Shown: positions 8,302-16,827 of the stretch, piece by piece
Position numbering within the stretch: position 1 is the first letter of the stretch
Layout: every line of letters starts with the position of its first letter
The notes under the pieces: model-generated
Databases searched by the model: none
Seen by the model: the letters and a program-made list of their open reading frames with translations, nothing else
What the model was told of the DNA's origin: nothing
Position numbers and translations under genes: made by a program
From: Salibacter halophilus
Lineage (GTDB): Bacteria > Bacteroidota > Bacteroidia > Flavobacteriales_G > Salibacteraceae
Length of the DNA: 64,000 nt
NCBI RefSeq assembly: GCF_008806325.1
Contig: NZ_WACR01000012.1
Span: 1-64,000 of the forward strand
Reading direction: 5' to 3'

Positions 8302-9645
8302 ATGCAAAAAGTTGTAGTAGTCGGAGCCGGGTTAGTCGGTTCGTTGCAAGCTATTTTACTAGCAAAAAAAGGATTCGAAGTTGAAGTTTATGAAAGACGT
8401 CCAGACTTACGGAAAGTCGAACTAAAAGGTGGTCGATCGATCAATCTTGCTCTTTCCACGAGAGGATGGAAAGCTCTAAAACTTGCCGGTGTTGAAAAGC
8501 AAATTGAAGAAATCACCATCCCGATGTATGGCCGCAGGATGCACGATGAAAATGGAAACCTCAGCTTTCAGCCTTACGGAAAAGACGACCAGGCTATTTA
8601 TTCTGTTTCTCGTGGCGATCTGAATAAAAGACTACTTCTCGAAGCTACAGAATACGATAACGTCTCTTTCTTCTTTGATCAAAAATGCAACGATCTCAAC
8701 CTCGAAACCAATACGCTCGAGTTTGAAGACAAAGAAGGCAATATCAAAAAGGTTAAGGCTGATAGAATTTTTGGAACAGATGGCGCTTTCTCTGCCGTGA
8801 GAACCAGACTCATGAAAACCGATCGTTTCAACTATTCACAGCAATATCTCACACACGGCTACAAAGAACTTTTGCTTCCGGCTAATGAAGACGGCACTCA
8901 CAAGCTCGATAAAAATGCACTTCACATTTGGCCACGTGGTAAATTTATGCTGATCGCCTTACCAAACGAAGATGGAAGTTATACCTGCACCTTGTTCTTC
9001 CCATATGATGGAGAATACTCCTTCAATTCACTACAATCAAAGGATCAGGTTGAAGGTTTCTTTAAAAAGACTTTTCCTGATTTTTATGACATCATGCCCA
9101 ATCTGGCTGATGAATATTTTGAGAATCCCACATCGTCACTTGTCATCATTCGTTGCGAACCGTGGAATTATGAAGACAAGGTATTACTGATGGGAGATTC
9201 TTCACACGCAATTGTGCCGTTTTACGGTCAGGGGATGAATGCCGGATTTGAAGACTGTTCTGTTTTTAGTGAAATGTACGATGAGCTCGGATCTGACTGG
9301 CACAAACTATTTGACGAGTTTTCAAAACAGCGAAAGCCCGATGGTGATGCAATTGCACAGCTAGCGCTCGACAACTACATTGAAATGCGCGATCTCGTAG
9401 GTGACGAAATGTTCCTGCTCCGCAAGAAAATCGAAAATAAAATTTACGAAAAACACCCTGATAAGTGGATGCCTTTGTACTCACAGGTAACTTTCAGCCA
9501 CATCCGTTACTCTGAAGCTTATGAAACCGGTCAAAAGCAAAAGCGTATCATGGATAAGGTGATGGATAGAGACGATATCAAAGAAAAGTGGGATTCTGAC
9601 GAGGTCGAGAATGAAATTTTAGAAGCGCTGAACGATGCGGGTTAG
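8302..9645 (+). CDS. kmo: Kynurenine 3-monooxygenase
   Basis: 447 residues. FAD- and NADPH-dependent hydroxylase turning kynurenine into 3-hydroxykynurenine. The N-terminal Rossmann motif is VVGAGLVGSLQAILLA with the acidic end of strand 2 at VYERRPD; the second FAD motif is LLMGDSSHAIVPFYGQGMNAGFED. A hydrophilic C-terminal part of about 70 residues has no evident membrane anchor, as in bacterial rather than mitochondrial KMO. It is the third gene of the kynU transcription unit, 153 bp after the microprotein, and its end overlaps the following gene by 11 bp. Confidence 0.96.
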   Translation: MQKVVVVGAGLVGSLQAILLAKKGFEVEVYERRPDLRKVELKGGRSINLALSTRGWKALKLAGVEKQIEEITIPMYGRRMHDENGNLSFQPYGKDDQAIYSVSRGDLNKRLLLEATEYDNVSFFFDQKCNDLNLETNTLEFEDKEGNIKKVKADRIFGTDGAFSAVRTRLMKTDRFNYSQQYLTHGYKELLLPANEDGTHKLDKNALHIWPRGKFMLIALPNEDGSYTCTLFFPYDGEYSFNSLQSKDQVEGFFKKTFPDFYDIMPNLADEYFENPTSSLVIIRCEPWNYEDKVLLMGDSSHAIVPFYGQGMNAGFEDCSVFSEMYDELGSDWHKLFDEFSKQRKPDGDAIAQLALDNYIEMRDLVGDEMFLLRKKIENKIYEKHPDKWMPLYSQVTFSHIRYSEAYETGQKQKRIMDKVMDRDDIKEKWDSDEVENEILEALNDAG

Positions 9646-10459
9646 TTTGGTTCTGACCATAGCGCTGTTCTTTGCATTTTTGGCCCAGGCTCAAAAAAAG
9701 TACAAGCCTGGTTTCAATAAATCGCGGAATGAATTTGAACAGGTTTTTCCCAGCGAGGATATTTTCAAACGTGGCGGATGGCTTTTTGGTGCCGGAGTTA
9801 CCGGTTTAATCGGCTCTGAAAACACCACATCTGTTAATGGTCAGAACCTCACGACAACTCCTCAAATAATTCCGGGCCTCAAACTTGAAGTGGGCCGCTA
9901 TTACAATTTCAAGCGTACACTTAGCTTCACTTATTTCGATTATTCGCTATCTTATAAAGGCTTGTTTCACGGTGAAGATTTCGATGATCAGTCAATTGAT
10001 CAATCGGGAAGTCACACCCAGCTTGCACATTACGCATCGGGAAGTTTTAATTTAAATAGTACAATTCCTATTGGCGATTACAATTTCATTCAAAACTCAA
10101 TTGGCGTAAATGCCGGATATGCATTTATCAGAAATCAGGAAGTTGGATATGCCGAAAATTCACCATTCAAAGATGATTTTAATGAAGCTCCGCAAATTGT
10201 TGGGCAGGTACATTATCAACTAGGCTTTGGTATTATGCTCTCGAACAATCTGGTTCTTTTGCCTTATGCTGAAGTTCCTGTTTTCAATGCTTACCCACAA
10301 ACCGAATCATCATATCAACTCGATATTTATCACAACCAATATGTTCCACTTACAATAGGAGTCAAGATTATGCCTTTCAACCTGGCTGATACAAAATGCC
10401 CTGATGTCAACAATCCCAAACTACCGGGTGGATTCAAAAATGGTTATGGTGATGACTGA
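9635..10459 (+). CDS. Outer-membrane beta-barrel protein of unknown function
   Basis: 274 residues. A signal peptide (MRVSLVLTIALFFAFLAQAQ) is followed by a short basic stretch and alternating amphipathic strands with many aromatic and glycine residues (YYNFKRTLSFTYFDYSLSYKG, YNFIQNSIGVNAGYAF). That is typical of the small outer-membrane barrels common in Bacteroidota. It overlaps kmo by 11 bp and so may be co-transcribed with the kynurenine genes. Two exact copies of the GGTCAGANCC motif lie within it (9649-9658 and 9839-9848), the first inside the signal-peptide codons. I do not recognise a specific family. Confidence 0.8.
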   Translation: MRVSLVLTIALFFAFLAQAQKKYKPGFNKSRNEFEQVFPSEDIFKRGGWLFGAGVTGLIGSENTTSVNGQNLTTTPQIIPGLKLEVGRYYNFKRTLSFTYFDYSLSYKGLFHGEDFDDQSIDQSGSHTQLAHYASGSFNLNSTIPIGDYNFIQNSIGVNAGYAFIRNQEVGYAENSPFKDDFNEAPQIVGQVHYQLGFGIMLSNNLVLLPYAEVPVFNAYPQTESSYQLDIYHNQYVPLTIGVKIMPFNLADTKCPDVNNPKLPGGFKNGYGDD

Positions 10460-10462
10460 TCC

Positions 10463-11560
10463 TCACTCAAAAAGTGACAATTGATCGCTGTCGAGTCTGC
10501 GAAAAGCTGAGCAATTATAATCGGGATAACTTTTCTTTTGAAGGTACATCGACTTCGCTACTTCAAACTGCTTTTTGATTTCGTGCGCCCATGTTCCTTC
10601 ACCTTTCATCCTGGTTCCGTAGCGCGAGTCGTTGACTTTACCACCGTGCAACTCTTTAACCTGGTTGAGAACCTTTCGCTGCCTGTCAGGGTAGTGTTGC
10701 TTCAACCAGTTTGTAAACAAAACACCGTTATGACCATTCAGCCTAACGACTAAATAATTGATATTGGCGGCTCCTGCCTCTCCAACTTTTTTCACGAGCG
10801 AAATCAACTCGTGACCATTAATCCCGGGAATTATGGGTGCCAACATCACATTGACAGGAATATTGCAGGCACTCAACCTCCTCACTGTTTGTAGTCTCCT
10901 GTGAACTGATGCTGTTCTCGGCTCAAGCTTTTTCCTCAAATCATCATCTAATGAAGTAATCGACACCGAAACATGAACGAGCTGATGATAATTGAGCTCT
11001 TCCAGCAAATCCAAATCTCTCAACACCAAAGCATTTTTGGTGATGATCCCAACTGGATGGCGATGCTTCAGGCAGACTTTCAAAATTTCTCTCGTCAGTT
11101 TAAACCTTGCCTCTGCAGGTTGATAGCAATCTGTATTGCCGGATAGCATGATCGGAGTTGGTTTCCATGACTTGCTTTTAAATTTTTGCTGGAGAAGATC
11201 AGCCGCATTTTTCTTCACCAAAACCTTTCTTTCAAAGTCAGATCCGGCACTGTATCCCCAATATTCGTGACTGTTTCTCGCATAACAGTAAATACACCCG
11301 TGTTCACATCCCTGGTAAGGATTCATGCTGTAACCGTGTCCAATATCAGGACTATTTACTTTGTTGACAATGCTTTTTGGAAATACTTCAATGAATTGCG
11401 TTTTATCATCTCCCTCCCACTCATCTTCTTTATGACACAACTCAAGAAACTCATTATCTGTAAACCGCTGGTATTTTTCAAAGCGATTATTGGGCGCAAT
11501 GTGAGCTCCTCTCCTTTTAAACTTTTGATTTTTTACCGTCATATCACAACCTCCGTTCAT
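10463..11560 (-). CDS. Radical SAM protein (PA0069 / SplB-related family)
   Basis: 365 residues from ATG 11560; an in-frame ATG at 11542 is a reasonable alternative. The 4Fe-4S/SAM motif is GCEHGCIYCYAR (CxxxCxxC), preceded by GHGYSMNPYQ, the layout of the PA0069/Rv2578c family, which is related to spore photoproduct lyase. Its substrate is not known. It is divergent from an XRE-S24 repressor and shares an operator-rich 84-bp gap with it, so the repressor may control it; that pairing would fit a DNA-damage response. It converges with the barrel protein with only 3 bp between stop codons. Confidence 0.88.
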   Translation of the reverse strand: MNGGCDMTVKNQKFKRRGAHIAPNNRFEKYQRFTDNEFLELCHKEDEWEGDDKTQFIEVFPKSIVNKVNSPDIGHGYSMNPYQGCEHGCIYCYARNSHEYWGYSAGSDFERKVLVKKNAADLLQQKFKSKSWKPTPIMLSGNTDCYQPAEARFKLTREILKVCLKHRHPVGIITKNALVLRDLDLLEELNYHQLVHVSVSITSLDDDLRKKLEPRTASVHRRLQTVRRLSACNIPVNVMLAPIIPGINGHELISLVKKVGEAGAANINYLVVRLNGHNGVLFTNWLKQHYPDRQRKVLNQVKELHGGKVNDSRYGTRMKGEGTWAHEIKKQFEVAKSMYLQKKSYPDYNCSAFRRLDSDQLSLFE

Positions 11561-11569
11561 AATTTCATT

Positions 11570-11625
11570 TTGACAATATTTTTGTCAATTTTCAGACAAA
11601 TAATTTATCATAAATTATAACTTTG
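11570..11625 (+). promoter_or_regulatory. Divergent promoter region with operator palindromes for the XRE-S24 repressor
   Basis: Three copies of a TTGACAA element occur: 11570-11576, its inverse TTGTCAA at 11582-11588 (5-bp spacer), and 11623-11629. A 17-bp palindrome TAATTTAT-C-ATAAATTA fills 11601-11617 and abuts the -7 box TAACTTTG (11618-11625), which lies 19 bp before the repressor ATG. A bound repressor here would block its own promoter and probably that of the divergent radical SAM gene. The sites are seen directly; the binding is inferred. Confidence 0.5.
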
Positions 11626-11644
11626 ACAAAATACTTTACCGGAA

Positions 11645-12445
11645 ATGAGTTATTTTAAATTGAACCTAAAGACCCTGCGTAAACACAAATCGCTTTCGCA
11701 ATCAGCGTTATCAGATGAATTGAGTTTAACGCGTTCAACATTGAGTGCTTATGAAAATGGATCGGCTGAACCCAATTTCAAAACGCTCATGCGCATTTCT
11801 GATTTTTTTAAGGTGAATATCGACAGGTTGCTGAGGCAAGACATGAGCAAACTGACCGATCTTGAACTCAAAAAGATCGAAGAAGGTTACGATGTCGATT
11901 TACGCGGCAAACACCTGCGCATTCTCGCAACAACGGTTGATCACGACAATAACGAACAAATTGAGCTGGTTCCGACCGAAGCTAAAGCAGGTTATACTGC
12001 CGGTTATTCAGATCCTGAATTCATCAGCGAGCTACCGCGTCTCAGTTTGCCATTTCTCGATCAGAACCGAAAGCACCGCGTTTTCCCGATTTCAGGAGAT
12101 TCGATGCCGCCCATTCCTCACGGATCACTCGTGATAGGCGAATATCTTGACGATTGGTCTCAATTGAATGAAAGGCAGCCTTACATCGTGGTAACACGAG
12201 AAGATGGAATCGTTTTGAAAAATATTGTGGATCGGGTTACGAAAGACGGAGTTTTGGAATTACATTCTACAAACCCCGAATATGAAAGTTACGAGGTTCA
12301 CATTAAAGATGTACTCGAAATATGGCGATTTGTCCACTTCATCAGCAAAGACATTCCCGATCACAACCTCAACAATGCCGAGCTTTCAAAACAGGTTTCA
12401 CTTTTGCAGCGCGATGTAAGAAAGCTGATGGATAAAGAAAAGTGA
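11645..12445 (+). CDS. XRE-family repressor with LexA-like S24 peptidase domain
   Basis: 266 residues. An N-terminal Cro/CI-type helix-turn-helix (about 4-60, LSQSALSDELSLTRSTLSAYENG) is followed by a linker and an S24 peptidase fold. The catalytic Ser lies in FPISGDSMPPIPHG and the probable Lys in DGIVLKNIVDR. Such proteins cleave themselves or act as signal-responsive repressors; cleavage near AGYTAGY is possible but not shown. A C-terminal helix of about 30 residues (NNAELSKQVSLLQRDVRKLM) looks like a short coiled coil. Control of itself and of the divergent radical SAM gene is inferred from the palindromes between them. It converges with the second lpxD, with 2 bp between stops. Confidence 0.9.
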   Translation: MSYFKLNLKTLRKHKSLSQSALSDELSLTRSTLSAYENGSAEPNFKTLMRISDFFKVNIDRLLRQDMSKLTDLELKKIEEGYDVDLRGKHLRILATTVDHDNNEQIELVPTEAKAGYTAGYSDPEFISELPRLSLPFLDQNRKHRVFPISGDSMPPIPHGSLVIGEYLDDWSQLNERQPYIVVTREDGIVLKNIVDRVTKDGVLELHSTNPEYESYEVHIKDVLEIWRFVHFISKDIPDHNLNNAELSKQVSLLQRDVRKLMDKEK

Positions 12446-12447
12446 GA

Positions 12448-13365
12448 TTATTTTTGGCGAGCAAGTCGTCTAACGGCCACCATCTCTCTCCAGGCGTCAC
12501 TTTTTTCCTGGGCCACTAACCCAAAATATGTTTTACCGCCTTCGAGCGATTTAGAAACACACGAACAAGCCAGTATTTCAGCTTTGGCTCCAATTGTGAC
12601 ACCGCTCTTAACCCCAACGCGTCCCCAAATCGTTACATCGTCTTCAATAACTGAACAACCGCCAACTCCGGTGTGGGCTGCAATGAGACAATGCTTCCCG
12701 ATAATGGTATCGTGACCGATGTGACAGAGATTATCAATCTTCGTGTCCAATCCGATTGTTGTTGGACCTGTAACACCTCTATCGACAGTTGATCCGCCAC
12801 CTATTTCAACATCATCTTCAATAACGACAGATCCGCCAGTGAGCAGCTTATCAAATCCCGACTCACGTTTTTTGTAATAAAAAGCTTCGCTACCAATGAC
12901 CACGTTTGCGTGAATAATCACATTATCGCCAATTGTGGCGTGGCCAACAATACTCACCCCGGGATGAATAATACAATTCTTCCCGATCTTCACTTTTGGC
13001 CCGATGAAAACATTGGGTTGAATTACAGTATCCTCCCCTATCACAGCATTTTCATCAATTGTTGAACTGCTCGCGATAAACGGATTGAAATGTTTGGTTA
13101 GCTTATTGAATGCAGAAAAAGGATCATCAACAACCAGCAACGCCTTGCCTTCAGGACAATCTACTTTTTTATTGATCAGAACCACAGTTGCTGCAGATTT
13201 GAGTGCCGTATCGTAGTACTTGGGATGATCTACAAAGACGATGTCCCCCTCTTCCACAACGTGAATTTCATTTTGGCCTTTTACCTTCATGGTAGCGTCA
13301 CCAACAACTTCAGCATTGATAAGTGACGCGATTTTTGATAGCTCCTGTGGTTCTGAATAGTTCAT
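12448..13365 (-). CDS. LpxD-like acyltransferase (second paralogue)
   Basis: 305 residues. Left-handed beta-helix hexapeptide repeats from about residue 100 (IGEDTVIQPNVFIGPKVKIG, IHPGVSIVGHATIG) follow an N-terminal LpxD-type domain. LpxD adds the second 3-hydroxyacyl chain to UDP-glucosamine in lipid A synthesis. The catalytic-His region is replaced or shifted (CHIGHDTIIGKHCLIAAHTG), and the protein is shorter than the lpxD at 16828-17883. A second LpxD-like gene next to efp is common in Bacteroidota; whether it acts on lipid A or another sugar is not settled. It lies 31 bp downstream of efp in the same direction. Confidence 0.85.
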   Translation of the reverse strand: MNYSEPQELSKIASLINAEVVGDATMKVKGQNEIHVVEEGDIVFVDHPKYYDTALKSAATVVLINKKVDCPEGKALLVVDDPFSAFNKLTKHFNPFIASSSTIDENAVIGEDTVIQPNVFIGPKVKIGKNCIIHPGVSIVGHATIGDNVIIHANVVIGSEAFYYKKRESGFDKLLTGGSVVIEDDVEIGGGSTVDRGVTGPTTIGLDTKIDNLCHIGHDTIIGKHCLIAAHTGVGGCSVIEDDVTIWGRVGVKSGVTIGAKAEILACSCVSKSLEGGKTYFGLVAQEKSDAWREMVAVRRLARQK

Positions 13366-13396
13366 GTAAAAAAAGTGTAAATTGAAAAGTATGGAA

Positions 13397-13963
13397 TTAA
13401 TCTTTTACGCGTTCAACATAAGCTCTCTTGCGCGTATCGATTTTAATCTTGTCGCCAATATCACAGAATAAAGGCACTTTGACCTCAGCTCCTGTTTCTA
13501 CGGTTGCCGGCTTGAGTGTATTTGTAGCTGTGTCACCTTTTATACCCGGCTCAGTATAGGTGATTTCCATTTCTACGTGTTGTGGCATTTCAACAGCTAA
13601 CGGGCGCTCTTCTTCAGCATGGAAAAGGATATCTACTTTATCACCTTCTTTGAGCAAATCTGCTCCATCAATGAGTTTTTCAGGAAGGTTTGTTTGCTCA
13701 AAATTATCAGTGTTCATGAAGTGCAAACCTGTATCATCTTTGTAGAGATACTGATAAGTACGGTTTTCAACACGAATATCATCAATTTTAGTTCCGGCAG
13801 GGAAAGTGTGTTCCAAAACTTTTCCTGATGTCAAACTTTTGAGTTTGGTTCTCACAAACGCGTTTCCTTTTCCCGGTTTAACGTGTAAGAATTCCTGTAC
13901 CTGCCATAGGTCGTGATTAAAATCAATGCAAAGTCCGTTTCGGATATCTGAAGTTGTTGCCAT
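13397..13963 (-). CDS. efp: Translation elongation factor P
   Basis: 188 residues, the full family length, with the three-domain pattern: a KOW-like N-terminal domain (TSDIRNGLCIDF), the loop tip HVKPGKGNAFVRTKLK carrying the lysine that is modified or conserved in many EF-Ps, and a C-terminal OB domain ending GDKIKIDTRKRAYVERVKD. It relieves ribosome stalling at polyproline. It sits inside the lipid A gene train, 44 bp after the ABC ATPase gene and 31 bp before the second lpxD, as in other Bacteroidota. Confidence 0.97.
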   Translation of the reverse strand: MATTSDIRNGLCIDFNHDLWQVQEFLHVKPGKGNAFVRTKLKSLTSGKVLEHTFPAGTKIDDIRVENRTYQYLYKDDTGLHFMNTDNFEQTNLPEKLIDGADLLKEGDKVDILFHAEEERPLAVEMPQHVEMEITYTEPGIKGDTATNTLKPATVETGAEVKVPLFCDIGDKIKIDTRKRAYVERVKD

Positions 13964-14007
13964 TATTGAAATTTTTAGTTCATGCGAAAATAAGAGAATC
14001 TATCCAG

Positions 14008-14637
14008 TTACTTTTTGTAATCGTGAATATTGATTTGTTCGTTGCAAAGTTTTAGTTCCTGGCTGTGGTGATTTGTACAAATTACCGTAAGCCGATCTTT
14101 TGAATATTTTTCGATTAGCTTATTCATCCAGTCCTGCGCATCGTGATCGAGGTTTGATGCCGGTTCATCGAGCAATAGAATCTTAGAATCAGACAAAACG
14201 GCCAGTCCTAATTTCACCCGTTGTTTCATTCCGGATGAGAATGTATTGATGGCGCGATTTTTAAATCTTTCGAGCTCCAGTATTTCAGGAACTTCCGATT
14301 CTTTTATCTCTTTTGCAAAGGACTTAAACTTTGATTGAAAGTGAATGAGTTCGCTGAGTGTAAACTCATCATAAATGCTGAGGTAAGGCGCGCACATGGC
14401 TATTTGCCTGTAAATCTTTTCGGTCGGAACCGGGTCATGCTGGCTCTGACCGTGATAACTCACATCTCCTTTTGACGGGCTCAACTTGCCGGACAAAACT
14501 TTGAGAAAAGTCGATTTGCCGGAACCATTTCTACCCACCACAGCATAAGTTGAATTTGCCTTTAACTCACGGGAAAGATCTTTAAAAATCCACTCGCGAT
14601 TGTAGCGTTTTCCAACATTATGCAGCTTGATATTCAA
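14008..14637 (-). CDS. Orphan ABC-type ATPase in the lpx operon
   Basis: 209 residues, a single nucleotide-binding domain with intact motifs: Walker A GRNGSGKSTF, Q-loop region, signature FSSGMKQRVKLGLAVLS, Walker B ILLLDEPASNLD and switch His in CTNHHSQE. No membrane partner is encoded nearby. It lies 3 bp after lpxA, so it is translated with the lipid A genes. The short CcmA-like form suggests either an exporter with a distant permease or a non-transport role. A copy of the repeated motif (14442-14451, GGCTCTGACC) is within it. Confidence 0.85.
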   Translation of the reverse strand: MNIKLHNVGKRYNREWIFKDLSRELKANSTYAVVGRNGSGKSTFLKVLSGKLSPSKGDVSYHGQSQHDPVPTEKIYRQIAMCAPYLSIYDEFTLSELIHFQSKFKSFAKEIKESEVPEILELERFKNRAINTFSSGMKQRVKLGLAVLSDSKILLLDEPASNLDHDAQDWMNKLIEKYSKDRLTVICTNHHSQELKLCNEQINIHDYKK

Positions 14638-14640
14638 AAG

Positions 14641-15417
14641 TTAAGGTCGTTTTACAATGCCGTTTTCTGAGTTTTTGATGAAATCGACAATCTGGCGTTT
14701 ATGCGGACTATCAGGATATTCTTCCTCAATTTGATTGAGTGCGTTCAATATGTTTTTATTGTGTACATAAAGAGTGCGGTAGATATTTTCAATCTCTTTG
14801 ATTGCATTATCATCCCAACCTCGTCTCCTCAAGCCAATAGTGTTGACACCGGTATAGCTCAAGGGCTCGCGAGCACATTTGATAAAAGGCGGAACATTTT
14901 TACGAACCTGGCTGTAAGCCGCAATAAATGAATGAGCTCCAATTTTTACAAATTGTTGCGCTCCGGCCTGACCTTCAATAATAACATGATCTTCAATATC
15001 CATGTGACCGGCAAGTGCAACGCCAACGGCTACAATCACATTATCACCGATGAATGTATCGTGTGCAACGTGAACGTAAGCCATCAAAAGGCAGTTATTA
15101 CCGATTTTGGTTTCCATCCGGTCAGATGTTCCTTTATTCACCGTTACACATTCCCTGATGATTGTATTGTCACCAATGGTCACGATTGAATCTTCCCCCT
15201 GGTATTTCAAGTCCTGTGGCTCGGCTGATACGACAGCTCCCGGAAAAACTTTACAATTCTTCCCGATGCGTGCACCGTTCATGATTACCGCGTTTGGTCC
15301 GATCCACGTTCCTTCACCAATCTCCACATCTTCTTCAACCGTTGCAAAAGCTTCAATTATTGCAGAGTCTGCAACTTTTGCATTTGGGTGAATATTTGCC
15401 ATTTTATCCTGGGCCAT
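14641..15417 (-). CDS. lpxA: UDP-N-acetylglucosamine O-acyltransferase
   Basis: 258 residues, close to the usual 260. First step of lipid A synthesis: transfer of a 3-hydroxyacyl chain from ACP to UDP-GlcNAc. Hexapeptide repeats run from IHPNAKVADSAII to about residue 180; the catalytic His is in AYVHVAHDTFIGDNVI and the hallmark NTIGLRRRGW is present, followed by the C-terminal helical domain. An alternative ATG is five codons downstream (15402). It is 10 bp after lpxC-fabZ. Confidence 0.96.
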   Translation of the reverse strand: MAQDKMANIHPNAKVADSAIIEAFATVEEDVEIGEGTWIGPNAVIMNGARIGKNCKVFPGAVVSAEPQDLKYQGEDSIVTIGDNTIIRECVTVNKGTSDRMETKIGNNCLLMAYVHVAHDTFIGDNVIVAVGVALAGHMDIEDHVIIEGQAGAQQFVKIGAHSFIAAYSQVRKNVPPFIKCAREPLSYTGVNTIGLRRRGWDDNAIKEIENIYRTLYVHNKNILNALNQIEEEYPDSPHKRQIVDFIKNSENGIVKRP

Positions 15418-15427
15418 TCTCTTCTAT

Positions 15428-16825
15428 TTACTGTTTTTTGGCAATTTGAGCGAGGAGTTCACCTTCAGCTGCAATTTTATCGCCAACATAAGCTGTTCCC
15501 TTCATGTGAGCCAAACCTCTCCTGATTGGTGAGAGTAGTTCGAGCTTGAGTAAAATCGTATCACCCGGAATCACTTTGTGTTTGAAGCGAACTTTGTCAA
15601 TTTTCATGAAATAAGTGGCGTACTGAGTTGGATCATCAACATGCGCCAAAACGAGGAACCCTCCAGTTTGAGCCATCGCCTCAATAATCATCACACCCGG
15701 CATAATTGGTTCACCGGGAAAGTGACCATTGAAAAACTCTTCATTGCGAGTCACATTTTTCATACCCACAACATAGTCGTCTTTCTGTAGCTCAATAATC
15801 TTATCGACTAACAAAAAAGGATAGCGATGAGGGAGAATATCCTCAACATCATTTATGTTATAGAGAGGCTCTTTCGTGAGATCGTATTGAGGTGGTTTTG
15901 TACGCTGTTTTTTCACCTGTTGCTTGAGCACTTTTGCAAATTCACAATTACTCAAGTGACCTGGACGAGCAGCCAGAATATGAGCTTTGATGTGTTTCCC
16001 CATCAGAGCCAAATCACCAATGATATCGAGAAGCTTGTGACGAGCAGGCTCGTTTTCAAAACGCAAATCGACATTATTCAAAATCCCTATTCCAACTTCC
16101 TTGAGCATGGAAACAGGTTTATTGAAAGTACTTGCCAGCTTTTCTTTTTCTTCTTTGGTCAAATCCGTATCGATCATCACAATGGCGTTGTTGACATCTC
16201 CACCTTTGATCAATCCAGCATTTACCAACTGCATGAGTTCCCTGAGAAAAACAAATGTTCTACAACCTGAAATTTGATCTTCAAATTCACGAATGTTGTA
16301 CATCATAGCGTGCTGTGTACCTAACAGTGGTGAATTGTAATCGACCATTACTGTTACACGGTATTCGTCATCTGGAACAGCTAATATCTCAGCCTGCTTT
16401 TCTTCGTTTTCGTATTTGAGGTTTTCACTCAACTCAAAATATTCACGCTCGGCATCCTGTTCTTCAAGACCTGCTTTACTAATCGCTTCAACAAATTGTT
16501 GAGCGCTACCATCGAGAATAGGAATTTCAGGGCCGTCAACTTCAATGAGCGCATTGTCAACTGACATCCCGTAGAGTGCTGCTAAAACGTGCTCTGTCGT
16601 GTGAACTTCAGCACCGTTTTGTTTCAAACTTGTACCGCGTTTAGTTGAGTAAACATAGTCGACATCAGCACAAATAATTGGGTTTCCTTCGAGATCAACC
16701 CTCTTGAATTTAAACCAATGATTAGCCGGAGCAGGTTTGATAATCATCTTAACAGGTTTTCCCGTATGAAGGCCAACACCGTTAAATTCAATACTTTCTT
16801 TTAATGTTTGTTGTTTTTCAGCCAT
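15428..16825 (-). CDS. lpxC-fabZ: Bifunctional UDP-3-O-acyl-GlcNAc deacetylase / 3-hydroxyacyl-ACP dehydratase
   Basis: 465 residues from the ATG at 16825; a GTG at 16828 would add one residue and overlap the lpxD stop. The N-terminal two thirds are LpxC, the zinc deacetylase that commits lipid A synthesis: SIEFNGVGLHTG, the zinc-site region TTEHVLAALYG and HKLLDIIGDLALMG. The C-terminal about 145 residues are FabZ, with HRYPFLLVD and catalytic NGHFPGEPIMPGVMIIEAMAQ split by no gap. This fusion is characteristic of Bacteroidota. It couples lipid A and fatty acid branches that compete for the same 3-hydroxyacyl-ACP. Confidence 0.96.
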   Translation of the reverse strand: MAEKQQTLKESIEFNGVGLHTGKPVKMIIKPAPANHWFKFKRVDLEGNPIICADVDYVYSTKRGTSLKQNGAEVHTTEHVLAALYGMSVDNALIEVDGPEIPILDGSAQQFVEAISKAGLEEQDAEREYFELSENLKYENEEKQAEILAVPDDEYRVTVMVDYNSPLLGTQHAMMYNIREFEDQISGCRTFVFLRELMQLVNAGLIKGGDVNNAIVMIDTDLTKEEKEKLASTFNKPVSMLKEVGIGILNNVDLRFENEPARHKLLDIIGDLALMGKHIKAHILAARPGHLSNCEFAKVLKQQVKKQRTKPPQYDLTKEPLYNINDVEDILPHRYPFLLVDKIIELQKDDYVVGMKNVTRNEEFFNGHFPGEPIMPGVMIIEAMAQTGGFLVLAHVDDPTQYATYFMKIDKVRFKHKVIPGDTILLKLELLSPIRRGLAHMKGTAYVGDKIAAEGELLAQIAKKQ

Positions 16826-16827
16826 CA

